DNA of 54,754 bases. Source: Rhodospirillaceae bacterium UBA4468 (GTDB taxonomy: Bacteria; Pseudomonadota; Alphaproteobacteria; Rhodospirillales; Casp-alpha2). A program made the position numbers and the translations under genes. Numbering within the stretch: the first letter of the stretch is position 1; the number at the start of each line of letters is the position of its first letter. This document shows, one piece after another, positions 1-8,005 of this stretch. Location: positions 1-54,754 of the forward strand of contig DGOK01000119.1 in the NCBI GenBank assembly GCA_002389385.1, given 5' to 3'. The notes below the pieces were generated by a model. That model was not told the origin of the DNA. It made no database searches and was given only the letters and a program-made list of their open reading frames with translations.

Positions 1-1578
1 AAAAAGCTCAGCGAAACACTTGACGACGTTCAACCTACTGAATTCCGCATTGATGACACACGAACGCCGCCACGCCTAGTAACACGCGCGGGCGTTGAAT
101 CCATCGAAGCCTTCGTCACCTTCAAGACGAAGATTGGCATTGCAAACGGTGTTGTCAGGTTATTACCCGATCCAAATGATTCAAAGACATGGCGTGCGTG
201 GACATTTTCAACAACGCTCCAGGAAATCACTGGCCATGAAGAACGCCTCAGCGAAGTACGTGTCGGCGGCGAGGCCTTCAAGCGTGAATTTGGCGGCGAT
301 AATTGGCAGGACTATCGCAACAAAGCACGAAGCTATGAAGACCGTGATCCTGCGGTGTTGGTTGTAGGCGGTGGACAAGCCGGATTAGGTATTGCAGCAC
401 GTCTCACACATCTTGGCGTTGATACTTTAATTGTCGATAGACATACACGGATTGGTGATAACTGGCGCAAACGTTATCACTCGCTGACATTGCACAACGA
501 AGTTTATGTAAATCACATGCCTTACATGCCGTTCCCACCCACGTGGCCGGTGTATATTCCAAAAGACATGCTCGCCAACTGGTTTGAAATCTATGTAGAA
601 GCTTTAGAGCTTAATTACTGGACAGGCACGTCGCTTACCAACGGCACCTATGACGAGGCTAAGAAACGATGGAACGTTACGCTTGAGCAAAAAGATGGTT
701 CTGAGCGTATCATATATCCGCGCCACATCGTTATGGCGACAGGTGTTAGCGCTATTCCTATCATGCCAGACTTACCCGGACTTGATAAATTCAAAGGTAA
801 GGTCATGCATTCAGGCCAGTACACAACTGGCCATGAATGGTCTGGCGGCAAGGCAATGGTGCTGGGCACAGGCAACAGTGCCCATGATGTCACCCAGGAT
901 CTGCATGCGTGTGATGTCGATGTAAAAATGATCCAACGCAGTTCCACGCATATTGTAAGCTTGACCGAAGCGCAGCGTGTTTACGCGCTATACGCCGAAG
1001 GCCCGCCAATGGACGATTGCGATCTTCTCGCCACGTCTTTCCCCTTCCCTGTACTGAAAATGGGCTACCGAAAAGCCACAGCAATGTCGAAAACGATCGA
1101 CAAGCCATTGCTGGACGGACTGACAGCACGCGGTTTCAAACTCAACGATGGCGTTGATGATTGTGGATTTCAGATGAGTTATCTCCAACGTGGTGGCGGT
1201 TACTACTTTGACGTTGGATGTTCTAAATTGATTGCCGACGGTGAAATTGACGTTGTTCACTTCGAAGACATTGAATGCTTTAACGCGTCAGGCGCAGTGC
1301 TAAAGTCCGGCGACAGCATCCAAGCCGATCTCATCGTTCTCGCAACCGGATACAAAAACCAACAAGACACAGCACGTGTGTATCTTGGTGATGACGTTGC
1401 AGATAAGATCGGCCCGGTATGGGGTTTCAGTAACCGCGGCGAACTACAGAATATGTGGCAACGCACCGCGCAACCAGGACTGTGGTTTACAGCCGGTAGC
1501 TTGGCGCAATGCCGTATATTCTCAAAATTCCTAGCGCTCCAGATTAAAGCTGAAGAAGTCGGACTTATTGAGACTTAA
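1..1578 (+). CDS. Flavin-containing monooxygenase with N-terminal NTF2-like domain (5' partial)
   Basis: The reading frame is open from the first base, so the gene begins outside the window; 525 codons are visible. Residues 1 to about 110 look like an NTF2/SnoaL-like fold by composition and by precedent in this family. An FAD Rossmann motif GGGQAG follows at about residue 123, an FMO-type signature FxGxxxHxxxY at about 264-274 (FKGKVMHSGQY), a second NADPH-binding GTGNSA at about 288, and a C-terminal ATGY at about 449. This order is that of class B flavin monooxygenases or CzcO-like oxidoreductases, which use NAD(P)H and O2 to oxygenate a small substrate. The substrate cannot be read from the sequence. 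The stop overlaps the convergent SDR stop by 4 bases. Its closeness to taurine genes hints at sulfonate or amine metabolism, but that is inference. Confidence 0.85.
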   Translation, partial: KKLSETLDDVQPTEFRIDDTRTPPRLVTRAGVESIEAFVTFKTKIGIANGVVRLLPDPNDSKTWRAWTFSTTLQEITGHEERLSEVRVGGEAFKREFGGDNWQDYRNKARSYEDRDPAVLVVGGGQAGLGIAARLTHLGVDTLIVDRHTRIGDNWRKRYHSLTLHNEVYVNHMPYMPFPPTWPVYIPKDMLANWFEIYVEALELNYWTGTSLTNGTYDEAKKRWNVTLEQKDGSERIIYPRHIVMATGVSAIPIMPDLPGLDKFKGKVMHSGQYTTGHEWSGGKAMVLGTGNSAHDVTQDLHACDVDVKMIQRSSTHIVSLTEAQRVYALYAEGPPMDDCDLLATSFPFPVLKMGYRKATAMSKTIDKPLLDGLTARGFKLNDGVDDCGFQMSYLQRGGGYYFDVGCSKLIADGEIDVVHFEDIECFNASGAVLKSGDSIQADLIVLATGYKNQQDTARVYLGDDVADKIGPVWGFSNRGELQNMWQRTAQPGLWFTAGSLAQCRIFSKFLALQIKAEEVGLIET

Positions 1579-2357
1579 ACCGTCTTACAAAGCCCACCAT
1601 CAACATTGATCGCTGCACCGTTGATGTACGAACCTGCATCAGATGCCAGGAAGCACGCCATGTTAGCGAATTCTTCTGCTGTGCCCAAACGCCCCATAGG
1701 TTGATCCTTGCCAGCGTCCTCATACCATTCTTCAAGCGACAAGCCGCGCGTATCCGCGGCGTGACGACGCTCCCATTGATCACTTCGAATTTTCCCAACG
1801 AGCATGCCATTGACGAGCACGTTATACGGCGCGCCTTCATTCGCAAGGACTTTCATAAGAGCCATGCCTGCAGCTCGACTAACCGCTGTCGGCGCACCCT
1901 CAGCGCCAGGCATTTTAGCACCCACGTTCAGCACGTTAATGATACGCCCCCACCGTTGTTCTCGCATGCCGGGGATAACCAAGCGTGACAGGCGGATTGC
2001 TGAGAAAAGCTTTAAATCCAGATCGTCTTGCCAAACGTCATCCGTCACATCAAGAAATGGCCCACGCTGCGACGTGCCGGCATTATTCACGAGGACATCA
2101 GTAACACCGAGTTCTTTCTCGGTTTCAGCGACAACGCGCACGCACTCTTCTGGCAATCTGATGTCAGCAGAGATTGCGATTACTTTTCCGCTACCTTCAG
2201 CTTGAATTTCAGCTTTAGCCGCATCCAGGACTTCTTGCCGACGTGCAACAATCGCAACATTTGCGCCTGAGCGAATATACTCTTTGGCAATTGCTTTACC
2301 TAGGCCCGCGCTTCCCCCTGTAATAATAGCATTTCTGCCATCCATTCTCGCATCCAT
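1575..2357 (-). CDS. SDR-family protein with degenerate catalytic residues
   Basis: A 260-residue short-chain dehydrogenase/reductase fold. The cofactor motif TGGSAGLG lies at about residues 14-21, the structural NNAG at about 91-94, and a C-terminal INVDGG at about 250. The start is fixed by an AGGAGG-type ribosome site 7 bases upstream. Unusually, the YxxxK active-site block reads TAVSR (Tyr to Thr, Lys to Arg), and the catalytic Ser position in the preceding strand reads Asn (NVLNVG). A subset of SDR proteins with PT-V-SRAAG at this place exists, so the change is probably a family trait and not damage. Such proteins may bind NAD(P) without classic SDR chemistry. It is transcribed divergently from tauA and shares its upstream region, suggesting co-regulation. 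Confidence 0.85.
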   Translation of the reverse strand: MDARMDGRNAIITGGSAGLGKAIAKEYIRSGANVAIVARRQEVLDAAKAEIQAEGSGKVIAISADIRLPEECVRVVAETEKELGVTDVLVNNAGTSQRGPFLDVTDDVWQDDLDLKLFSAIRLSRLVIPGMREQRWGRIINVLNVGAKMPGAEGAPTAVSRAAGMALMKVLANEGAPYNVLVNGMLVGKIRSDQWERRHAADTRGLSLEEWYEDAGKDQPMGRLGTAEEFANMACFLASDAGSYINGAAINVDGGLCKTV

Positions 2358-2504
2358 CGAAATTCCTCCTGTTTATGTATGCCTGATCAGCACGGTTTTT
2401 CTATTTGTCCGTCTCATTGGCTCGTAATCGCCAACGACTGTGTGTTTATCACTTCAAATCTATTCTTGAGCCTATATATCGGAAGTATATGGCCTAACTA
2501 CAAT

Positions 2505-2559
2505 GGGTCAAAAATGACTTATTGCCCCTATGGATAGCCCATTTTTGGCCCTATAGGGG
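2505..2559. promoter_or_regulatory. Paired inverted elements in the SDR/tauA divergent promoter region
   Basis: The 383-base gap between the SDR and tauA holds no gene. It contains GGGTCAAAAATGAC at 2505-2518 and its near reverse complement CCCATTTTTGGCCC at 2538-2551 (11 of 14 positions agree), centred about 33 bases apart, roughly three helical turns. Overlapping them are CCCCTAT (2525-2531) paired with ATAGGGG (2553-2559) and the perfect palindrome CCCTATAGGG (2549-2558). This nested symmetry in a divergent promoter is typical of a regulator-binding site. Which regulator binds is unknown; no regulator gene sits beside it. Confidence 0.45.
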
Positions 2560-2740
2560 ATATGGCACGATCTATATCATTTCGCTCGTGTTGATGCTTT
2601 AATCTGCGTAAAGTTATTTTAGTAGATGTTACTAAGCACTACACACGATCAATAAACGAGCTCCACACGCGGGGGCATAAGTAAAAAATAATTGAGCAAT
2701 GACGCATGTATTGCGTCGATAAAACAAGGGAGACTTCAAT

Positions 2741-3736
2741 ATGAATAAAAAACTACTCGGTGCCGCAACAGGTGCCGTAGCATTGCTTGGGCTAACGTCT
2801 AACGCACTTGCTCTGGACGAACTCACCGTGGCTTACTTTCTAGAATGGCCAACACCGAACCAGTTCGCTCAGGCTGAAAAAGTCTATGAGAAAGAGCTGG
2901 GCGTTAAGATCAATTGGCGTTCTTTCGATGCTGGTACTGCAATGTCTGCAGCAATGGCATCTGGTGATGTTCACATTTCATTCAGCCAAGGCATTCCACC
3001 TTTCGTTGTTGCGACTTCTGCAGGTCAAGATTTGCAAGTTGTCGATGTCGCCGTATCGTACTCTGAAAACGATAACTGCGTCGTTCGTGCCAGCCACGAG
3101 ATCGACAAGACAAACGCAAAAGAGCTTAATGGCAAGACAGTTGGTGTGCCGCTTGGAACAGCCGCGCATTATGGATTCCTCAAGCAGATGGTTCACTTTG
3201 GTGTCGACACATCAACGATGAAAATCGTCGACATGGCTCCACCTGACGGCGCTGCTGCATTCGCAAACGGTAACCTCGATTTGGTTTGCGGTTGGGGTGG
3301 TGCACTTCGCCGCATGAAAGAGCATGGCAACGTGCTTCTAACAGGTGCAGAAAAAGAAGCACTTGGTATTCAGGTTTTCGATGCAACAACCGTATCGACA
3401 TCATGGGCCAAGGAAAATGCTGAGCTTTTAAGCAAGTTTCTTAAAGTCACTGCTGACATGAATGCCAAGTATGCAGGCGGTGGCGCTAAGATGATGACTC
3501 CTATCATTGCAAAAGCTGCTGGTATGGACGTTGAAGCAACGGTCGCTACGTTGAATGGCTTTGCCTTCCCAACGGTTGAAGAGCAATTGAGCGCAAAGTG
3601 GCTTGGTGGTGGAACGCAGAAATTCCTTAAAGAAGTCGCTGACTTCTTTGTTGAGCAGGGTACAATCGACAAAGCTCGTCCAAGCTATGATAGCGCTGTT
3701 GATGCTAGCTATTTGGCTGCTGCAGCCAAAATGTAA
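2741..3736 (+). CDS. tauA: Taurine ABC transporter, periplasmic substrate-binding protein
   Basis: 331 residues, the usual TauA length. A Sec signal peptide of about 24 residues (MNKK followed by a hydrophobic stretch, probable cleavage at ALA|LD) targets it to the periplasm. The mature part starts LTVAYFLEWPTPNQ and contains the TauA-typical FSQGIPPFVVA and GVPLGTAAHYGFL blocks, placing it in the NMT1/TauA family of sulfonate-binding proteins. A purine-rich ribosome site (AAGGGAGA) precedes the ATG. It heads a tauABC cassette followed by taurine dehydrogenase genes, which supports taurine as ligand. A 149-base gap with a strong hairpin separates it from tauB, as often seen when the binding protein is made in excess over the membrane parts. 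Confidence 0.92.
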   Translation: MNKKLLGAATGAVALLGLTSNALALDELTVAYFLEWPTPNQFAQAEKVYEKELGVKINWRSFDAGTAMSAAMASGDVHISFSQGIPPFVVATSAGQDLQVVDVAVSYSENDNCVVRASHEIDKTNAKELNGKTVGVPLGTAAHYGFLKQMVHFGVDTSTMKIVDMAPPDGAAAFANGNLDLVCGWGGALRRMKEHGNVLLTGAEKEALGIQVFDATTVSTSWAKENAELLSKFLKVTADMNAKYAGGGAKMMTPIIAKAAGMDVEATVATLNGFAFPTVEEQLSAKWLGGGTQKFLKEVADFFVEQGTIDKARPSYDSAVDASYLAAAAKM

Positions 3737-3743
3737 TGCGATT

Positions 3744-3775
3744 ATCTGGTCGCCTCAATTGAGAGGCGGCCAGAT
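3744..3775 (+). terminator. Hairpin after tauA (partial terminator or mRNA-stabilising stem-loop)
   Basis: Positions 3744-3756 pair with 3763-3775 to give a 13-bp stem with one G-U pair around the 6-base loop AATTGA. The run after it (TTCGTTT) is only moderately T-rich, so it is a weak terminator at best. Its place between the binding-protein gene and the ATPase gene fits a structure that protects tauA mRNA or attenuates read-through into tauBC. Confidence 0.65.
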
Positions 3776-3885
3776 TTCGTTTCAGGGGGGTATCGTGCCA
3801 CTTTAGGCCAACACTGGCCTTTCAATAAAAATATAAAAATCGGCGCGAATGCCATTGGCCCATACTCCATGAGAGGTCGTTGCCA

Positions 3886-4692
3886 ATGTCCGGATTAGAG
3901 ATTGATAATATTTCGATGCGCTTTGAGCTACCCGGTGGTGACGCAGTGCAAGCACTTGAGAACGTTTCTTTACAATTAAAACAAGGTGAGTTGATGTCTG
4001 TTCTTGGGCCTTCGGGTTGCGGGAAGACAACACTTTTGAATATTCTTGCAGGTTTCTTGGCCCCCACAGACGGGGTGGTCAGATTGAACGGGCATAACGT
4101 AACGGGGCCACACCCGGAACGCGGCATGGTCTTTCAGAAAGGCGCATTGTTCGAATGGATGAACGTTCGAAGCAATGTTGCATTCGGCCCCGCCATGAAG
4201 GGCATGCCAAAAAAAGAGACTGATGAAATTGTAGATCATCTATTGAACACAGTCGGCCTCGGTGACTTTAAAGAAAAAGCCGTTTACGAACTTTCAGGTG
4301 GTATGCAGCAACGTGTTGCATTGGCGCGTTGCCTAGCCAACGAGCCTGATGTCATTTTGATGGATGAGCCACTTGGGGCACTGGACGCGCTTACACGTGA
4401 AAAGATGCAAGGGCTTGTCCTTAAGCTCTGGAAAGAAACAGGTAAAACCATTGTTTTGATCACACACTCTGTGGAAGAAGCCCTTCTGCTCGGTGAACGT
4501 CTTGTTGTAATGGCGCCACGACCTGGACGTATTCATAAAGAATACAATCTGCCATTTGCCAAAGAAGGTGTTGATGCTGATCTCCGTGAAGTCAAAAAAC
4601 ATCCAGAGTTTAATGATCGTCGTGAAGAAATTCTCACTATGATTTGGGATATGGAAGAAGAAATCATGGGCCATCAGGAGGAATCAAAATGA
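3886..4692 (+). CDS. tauB: Taurine ABC transporter, ATP-binding protein
   Basis: 268 residues from the ATG at 3886, chosen because GAGAGG lies 9 bases upstream; an in-frame TTG at 3880 is less likely. It shows a complete ABC ATPase set: Walker A GPSGCGKTT (about residues 43-51), Q-loop (FQKGAL), signature LSGGMQQR (about 135), Walker B ILMDEPLGALD, and the H-loop ITHS. The best family match is the nitrate/sulfonate/taurine (SsuB/TauB) group. It powers import through TauC at the inner face of the cytoplasmic membrane. Its stop overlaps the tauC start (ATGA), indicating translational coupling. Confidence 0.92.
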   Translation: MSGLEIDNISMRFELPGGDAVQALENVSLQLKQGELMSVLGPSGCGKTTLLNILAGFLAPTDGVVRLNGHNVTGPHPERGMVFQKGALFEWMNVRSNVAFGPAMKGMPKKETDEIVDHLLNTVGLGDFKEKAVYELSGGMQQRVALARCLANEPDVILMDEPLGALDALTREKMQGLVLKLWKETGKTIVLITHSVEEALLLGERLVVMAPRPGRIHKEYNLPFAKEGVDADLREVKKHPEFNDRREEILTMIWDMEEEIMGHQEESK

Positions 4693-5963
4693 CTATCCTG
4701 ATCATTTACATACTTATCTTTTTTGTCGCGATGATTATCTACAGTCAGATAAAGCGTTTTACGACGAGCACAAAAGACTTCACCAGCCTCAAGACGGTTA
4801 CGTTTGGTGATGAAAGCGCGGTCACGGCGAACCGAACTGCATCTATTATCTCAGTATTATCTATCTTCTTCCTATGGGGCGCGTTTACCGGATCAAGCCT
4901 AACACCGATCCATGCACCAGGTCCATATGTAGGTGATACCTCGTTTACGTACACAGCTGAAAATGCGGACAAGCAGACAGATACAGCGACGGTACATATC
5001 AGAGTTCACAAACTTAATGACACTGTCGAAAAGCCAGAAATTCCTGCATCGGGTAATGATGGCTTTGCTAAAGACGATGTCATGAAAGTTGCTGCTTGGC
5101 GTACGAGCAATCCAACCAAAGTCCAAAACAACGATGATGGAGGCAAGGTCGATGGTTATCGGGTTACGATGATCGATGGTCAGGCAATCTCGCCAAATGG
5201 TTTTGTGGATGTATCAGATGGCCAAGTCCGGATGACGCGCAAAGGTAGCCTCGTGTTCGAACCTGGTAAAGGTTGGCAAATGGAGCCAATCTGGCTTCCT
5301 GCGCCTGAAGATGTATGGGGCCGCCTTATTGAAATTGCCGATGTCGGTTATCAAAACGTCACGTTGTCTGAAAACCTTGGCTGGTCGCTTTATCGCGTCA
5401 TTCTTGGCTTCATCCTTGGTAGCCTGGTTGGCATCCCTCTTGGTTACGCTATGGGGCTCTCAAGCTGGTTCCGCGGTTGGTTCGACCCCATCGTTGAATT
5501 CATGCGTCCGGTGCCACCACTCGCACTTATTCCGCTTGTCATTATCTGGTTTGGCATTTGGGAAACAGGAAAAATTTCGCTTCTGTTCCTAGCCGCTCTC
5601 TGGATCATGACAATTGCAGCGCGTGCGGGTGTCTCAGGTGTCAACATTTCCAAAGTGCATGCCGCCTATTCTTTGGGTGCATCCAAAACGCAGCTTTTGA
5701 CCAAGATTATCGTCCCAAACTCATTACCTGAAATCTTTACAGGTGCCCGAGTTGCCATGGGCGTTTGCTGGGGAACTGTTGTGGCTGCCGAACTCGTCGC
5801 TGCTGAAAAAGGTGCTGGCAAAATGATTATTGCGGCATCCAAGTTCCAAAACACCGACATCGTCATTATGGGTATCATCTTGATTGGTGTTATTGGATAC
5901 AGCATCGATATTTTGATGCGGATGGCTGAAAACTGGCTGGTGCCATGGAAAGGTAAAAGCTGA
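4689..5963 (+). CDS. tauC: Taurine ABC transporter permease with extra N-terminal extracytoplasmic domain
   Basis: 424 residues from the ATG that overlaps the tauB stop; AGGAGG lies just upstream. Ordinary TauC has about 275 residues. Here the normal permease part begins only at about residue 205 (WLPAPEDVW), includes the EAA-type loop AAYSLGASKTQLL (about 335) and four to five membrane segments, and ends normally. In front of it are a first membrane segment (residues 2-20), a loop of about 30 residues, a second segment (about 50-68), and then about 130 polar residues. That polar stretch contains GDTSFTYTAEN and TDTATVHIRV, a pattern typical of bacterial Ig-like or cadherin-like beta domains. 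By topology it should lie in the periplasm near TauA. The frame is continuous and shows no sign of assembly error. Confidence 0.88.
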   Translation: MTILIIYILIFFVAMIIYSQIKRFTTSTKDFTSLKTVTFGDESAVTANRTASIISVLSIFFLWGAFTGSSLTPIHAPGPYVGDTSFTYTAENADKQTDTATVHIRVHKLNDTVEKPEIPASGNDGFAKDDVMKVAAWRTSNPTKVQNNDDGGKVDGYRVTMIDGQAISPNGFVDVSDGQVRMTRKGSLVFEPGKGWQMEPIWLPAPEDVWGRLIEIADVGYQNVTLSENLGWSLYRVILGFILGSLVGIPLGYAMGLSSWFRGWFDPIVEFMRPVPPLALIPLVIIWFGIWETGKISLLFLAALWIMTIAARAGVSGVNISKVHAAYSLGASKTQLLTKIIVPNSLPEIFTGARVAMGVCWGTVVAAELVAAEKGAGKMIIAASKFQNTDIVIMGIILIGVIGYSIDILMRMAENWLVPWKGKS

Positions 5964-6021
5964 TCAATTAGAGAACGTTTATCAGATAATGGTCTTGTCA
6001 CAGTGATGGCTTGATCAGAAT

Positions 6022-6031
6022 CTGGACCTAA
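6022..6031 (+). promoter_or_regulatory. TauR-like box upstream of tauX
   Basis: CTGGACCTAA at 6022-6031 fits the CTGGACYTAA half-site that I recall for the MocR-type taurine regulator TauR of Rhodobacter. A looser copy, CTGGATGTAT, lies 23 bases downstream at 6045-6054. The position between tauC and the taurine dehydrogenase genes makes the match plausible, but a single 10-mer can occur by chance and no tauR gene is in the window. Confidence 0.35.
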
Positions 6032-6052
6032 GAAACTCGTGATCCTGGATGT

Positions 6053-6106
6053 ATCGCGGTCAGCGGACTTGCCCTATGTAGGCAGAGTTCGCGGCCGCGA
6101 TTTTTT
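6053..6106 (+). terminator. Strong intrinsic terminator (or attenuator) after tauC
   Basis: ATCGCGG (6053-6059) pairs with CCGCGAT (6095-6101), enclosing a small internal loop and then a second stem of about 11 bp with one bulge (6063-6073 with 6081-6092) and a 7-base loop. The right arm runs directly into six T residues (6101-6106). This is a textbook Rho-independent terminator. Because the TauR-like box lies upstream of it and tauX starts only 70 bases after the T-run, it may act as an attenuator between tauABC and tauXY. A further inverted pair ACATGAAA/TTTCATGT (6114-6121 and 6137-6144) follows it. Confidence 0.75.
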
Positions 6107-6175
6107 CATGGTGACATGAAACGCCAGAGCCGGGACTTTCATGTTTAACCACAAATTTACCTGGGACTAGAATAT

Positions 6176-6562
6176 ATGTCTGACCAATTGACCGCTGACG
6201 ACCTCGCCGCAACATTTGATGCATTTAACCGCCATGACGTTGATGGTGTGATGAAATGCTTCGCTGATGATTGCGTATTTTATACCGTAGGTGGACCTGA
6301 AGTTTACGGAAATAAAATTGAAGGCGCTGAAGCGATTGCCAAGGCTTTTTCAGCTATATGGGCTGGCATGACGGATGCCCATTGGGATCATCACAGTCAT
6401 TTTGTACATGGTGACCGCGCCGTTTCAGAGTGGGTTTTCTCTGGCACAAACGCTGATGGCACACGAGTTGAAGCACAAGGTGCGGATCTGTTCTCACTTC
6501 GTGATGGCAAAATTGTAGCAAAGCAAGCGTTCCGCAAAGACCGCCCGCTTCAAAAAGCATAA
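6176..6562 (+). CDS. tauX: Taurine dehydrogenase small subunit, NTF2/SnoaL-like
   Basis: 128 residues of SnoaL/ketosteroid-isomerase-like (NTF2) fold: an N-terminal helix with FDAFNRHDVDGVM, strands with DDCVFYTVGGPEVYG, and a C-terminal VSEWVFSGTNADGTRV block. By sequence alone it is just an NTF2-like protein. The call as TauX rests on length and on its place between tauC and a TauY-type flavoprotein, the order known from Paracoccus and roseobacters. TauXY oxidatively deaminates taurine to sulfoacetaldehyde and passes electrons to a respiratory carrier. The ribosome site is weak. The partner gene tauY, 36 bases downstream, is interrupted, so TauX may now lack its partner. Confidence 0.75.
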   Translation: MSDQLTADDLAATFDAFNRHDVDGVMKCFADDCVFYTVGGPEVYGNKIEGAEAIAKAFSAIWAGMTDAHWDHHSHFVHGDRAVSEWVFSGTNADGTRVEAQGADLFSLRDGKIVAKQAFRKDRPLQKA

Positions 6563-6598
6563 TTCGAAGGATTGCATTCTTTATTGGGGGATTGACTT

Positions 6599-7998
6599 GT
6601 GCCGTATCCATTACGCCCTAAACACTGGCCACGTGATAGTTACGATCCGCATTACGACCCACTTGTCGACGCTGTGCCAAGTCATAAACGCGATTATGTA
6701 CCTACGTACTGGATTGGTTCGGCAGGTGCCCCTCCAGAAGATGACGGCCCTATATCAGGTGATATGGATGTCGATGTGGTTGTTGTTGGGTCCGGCTATA
6801 CCGGTCTGTCTTGCGCAATACATCTTGCAAAAGAACACGGTATTCAAGCAACGGTGTTAGAAGCAAACACTGTCGCTTGGGGATGTTCAACACGTAACGG
6901 TGGACAAGCTCAAATTTCATCTGGCCGCCTAAAGCGCTCTCAATGAATTGATCGTTGGGGCGTTGACGTTGCCAAAAAATGCACGCTGAAATCGTTGAAG
7001 CTTTCGACGTATTTCGCGACCTGATCGGTTCTGGCGAATTCGATTGTGAACCACAAGATGGTGGGCATTTTTATATCGCACACAAACCAGGTGTCATGCC
7101 AAAATTGGAGAAAGAGTCGAAACTTTTGAATGACGTCTTTGGCTATGATTCACGCATCATGGGCCGTGATGAATTGCACAAAAAATTCGTTAAAGATCAG
7201 GAAGCTGCGGGCGCGATGTTTAAACCAGACGGCATATCAATCCATGCCGCTAAACTCGCATTCGGCTATATTAATTTAGCGTGCAAACTTGGTGCCACAA
7301 TCCATCCAGCGAGCCCGGTCATGGGATGGAAAGTTGTCGATGGTGTCCATCATTTAACCACCCCAGGCGGCACAGTTCGCGCACGCTCAGTTGCTTTAGC
7401 AACAGCAGGATATACACCTGCGGCCCTAAATAACCGTACAAAGAATCGGTTGATGCCAATTCTTTCAAACTCAATCACAATACGGCCTCTTGATGACGAT
7501 GAAAAGGAAGCCTGTGGATTCCAGGTGCGCTCGCCACTAACTGATACCCGCACTCTTCGGCATTATTACCGCTTCTTACCTGATGATCGCGTCCAGATTG
7601 GGAGTCGCAGTGCTGTCACTGGAGATGATGCGGAAAACCCAAAACACCTGAATGCGCTACAAGCGGGGTTATATCGAAAGTTCCCAGCACTTGAGGGGAT
7701 CGATCTTGATTACTCCTGGTGGGGGTGGGTCGATGTCAGTCATGACATGATGCCAAGGGCCTTCCAACCAGATCCAGATCGGACGATCTACTATGCGATG
7801 GGCTATGGCGGTAACGGCGTAATGTATTCTGCGCAAGCGGGACGACGCATGGCACAAATGTTTGCAGGGAAAGCTCAAGGCCTAGACCTTCCAATCTTTA
7901 CCTCACCGCTCCCCAGTCATGGTATTTTGACGCCGTTCCGTCGGTTAGGTCAGCGATTTATGTGTCTTTGGTACCACTTCCAAGACGAAATGATGTGA
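6599..7998 (+). pseudogene. tauY: Taurine dehydrogenase large subunit, FAD oxidoreductase, broken by a stop and a frameshift
   Basis: A DadA/PuuB-like FAD-dependent oxidoreductase of about 466 codons. It starts at GTG 6599 with GGGGG 8 bases upstream. The first part carries VVVVGSGYTGLSCAIHLA (FAD Rossmann) and ACSTRNGG-like WGCSTRNGGQA. Codon 116 is TGA (6944-6946), where homologues read Trp after GRLKRSQ. Thirty bases later a run of six A (6974-6979) is one base short, so the frame moves and resumes at KMHAEIVEAFDVF. The rest, to 7998, is intact and ends in the usual GYGGNGVMYSAQAGR FAD block. Both lesions are local and the protein is otherwise undamaged, so decay is recent or the lesions are sequence errors. 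Intact, it would pair with TauX to deaminate taurine. Confidence 0.8.
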
Positions 7999-8005
7999 GG
8001 TGTGA

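Noticed and set aside
6053..6101. tRNA-like structure
   Set aside because: The fold is a single long hairpin with internal loop and a T-run; no acceptor stem, CCA end or anticodon arm in the right place.
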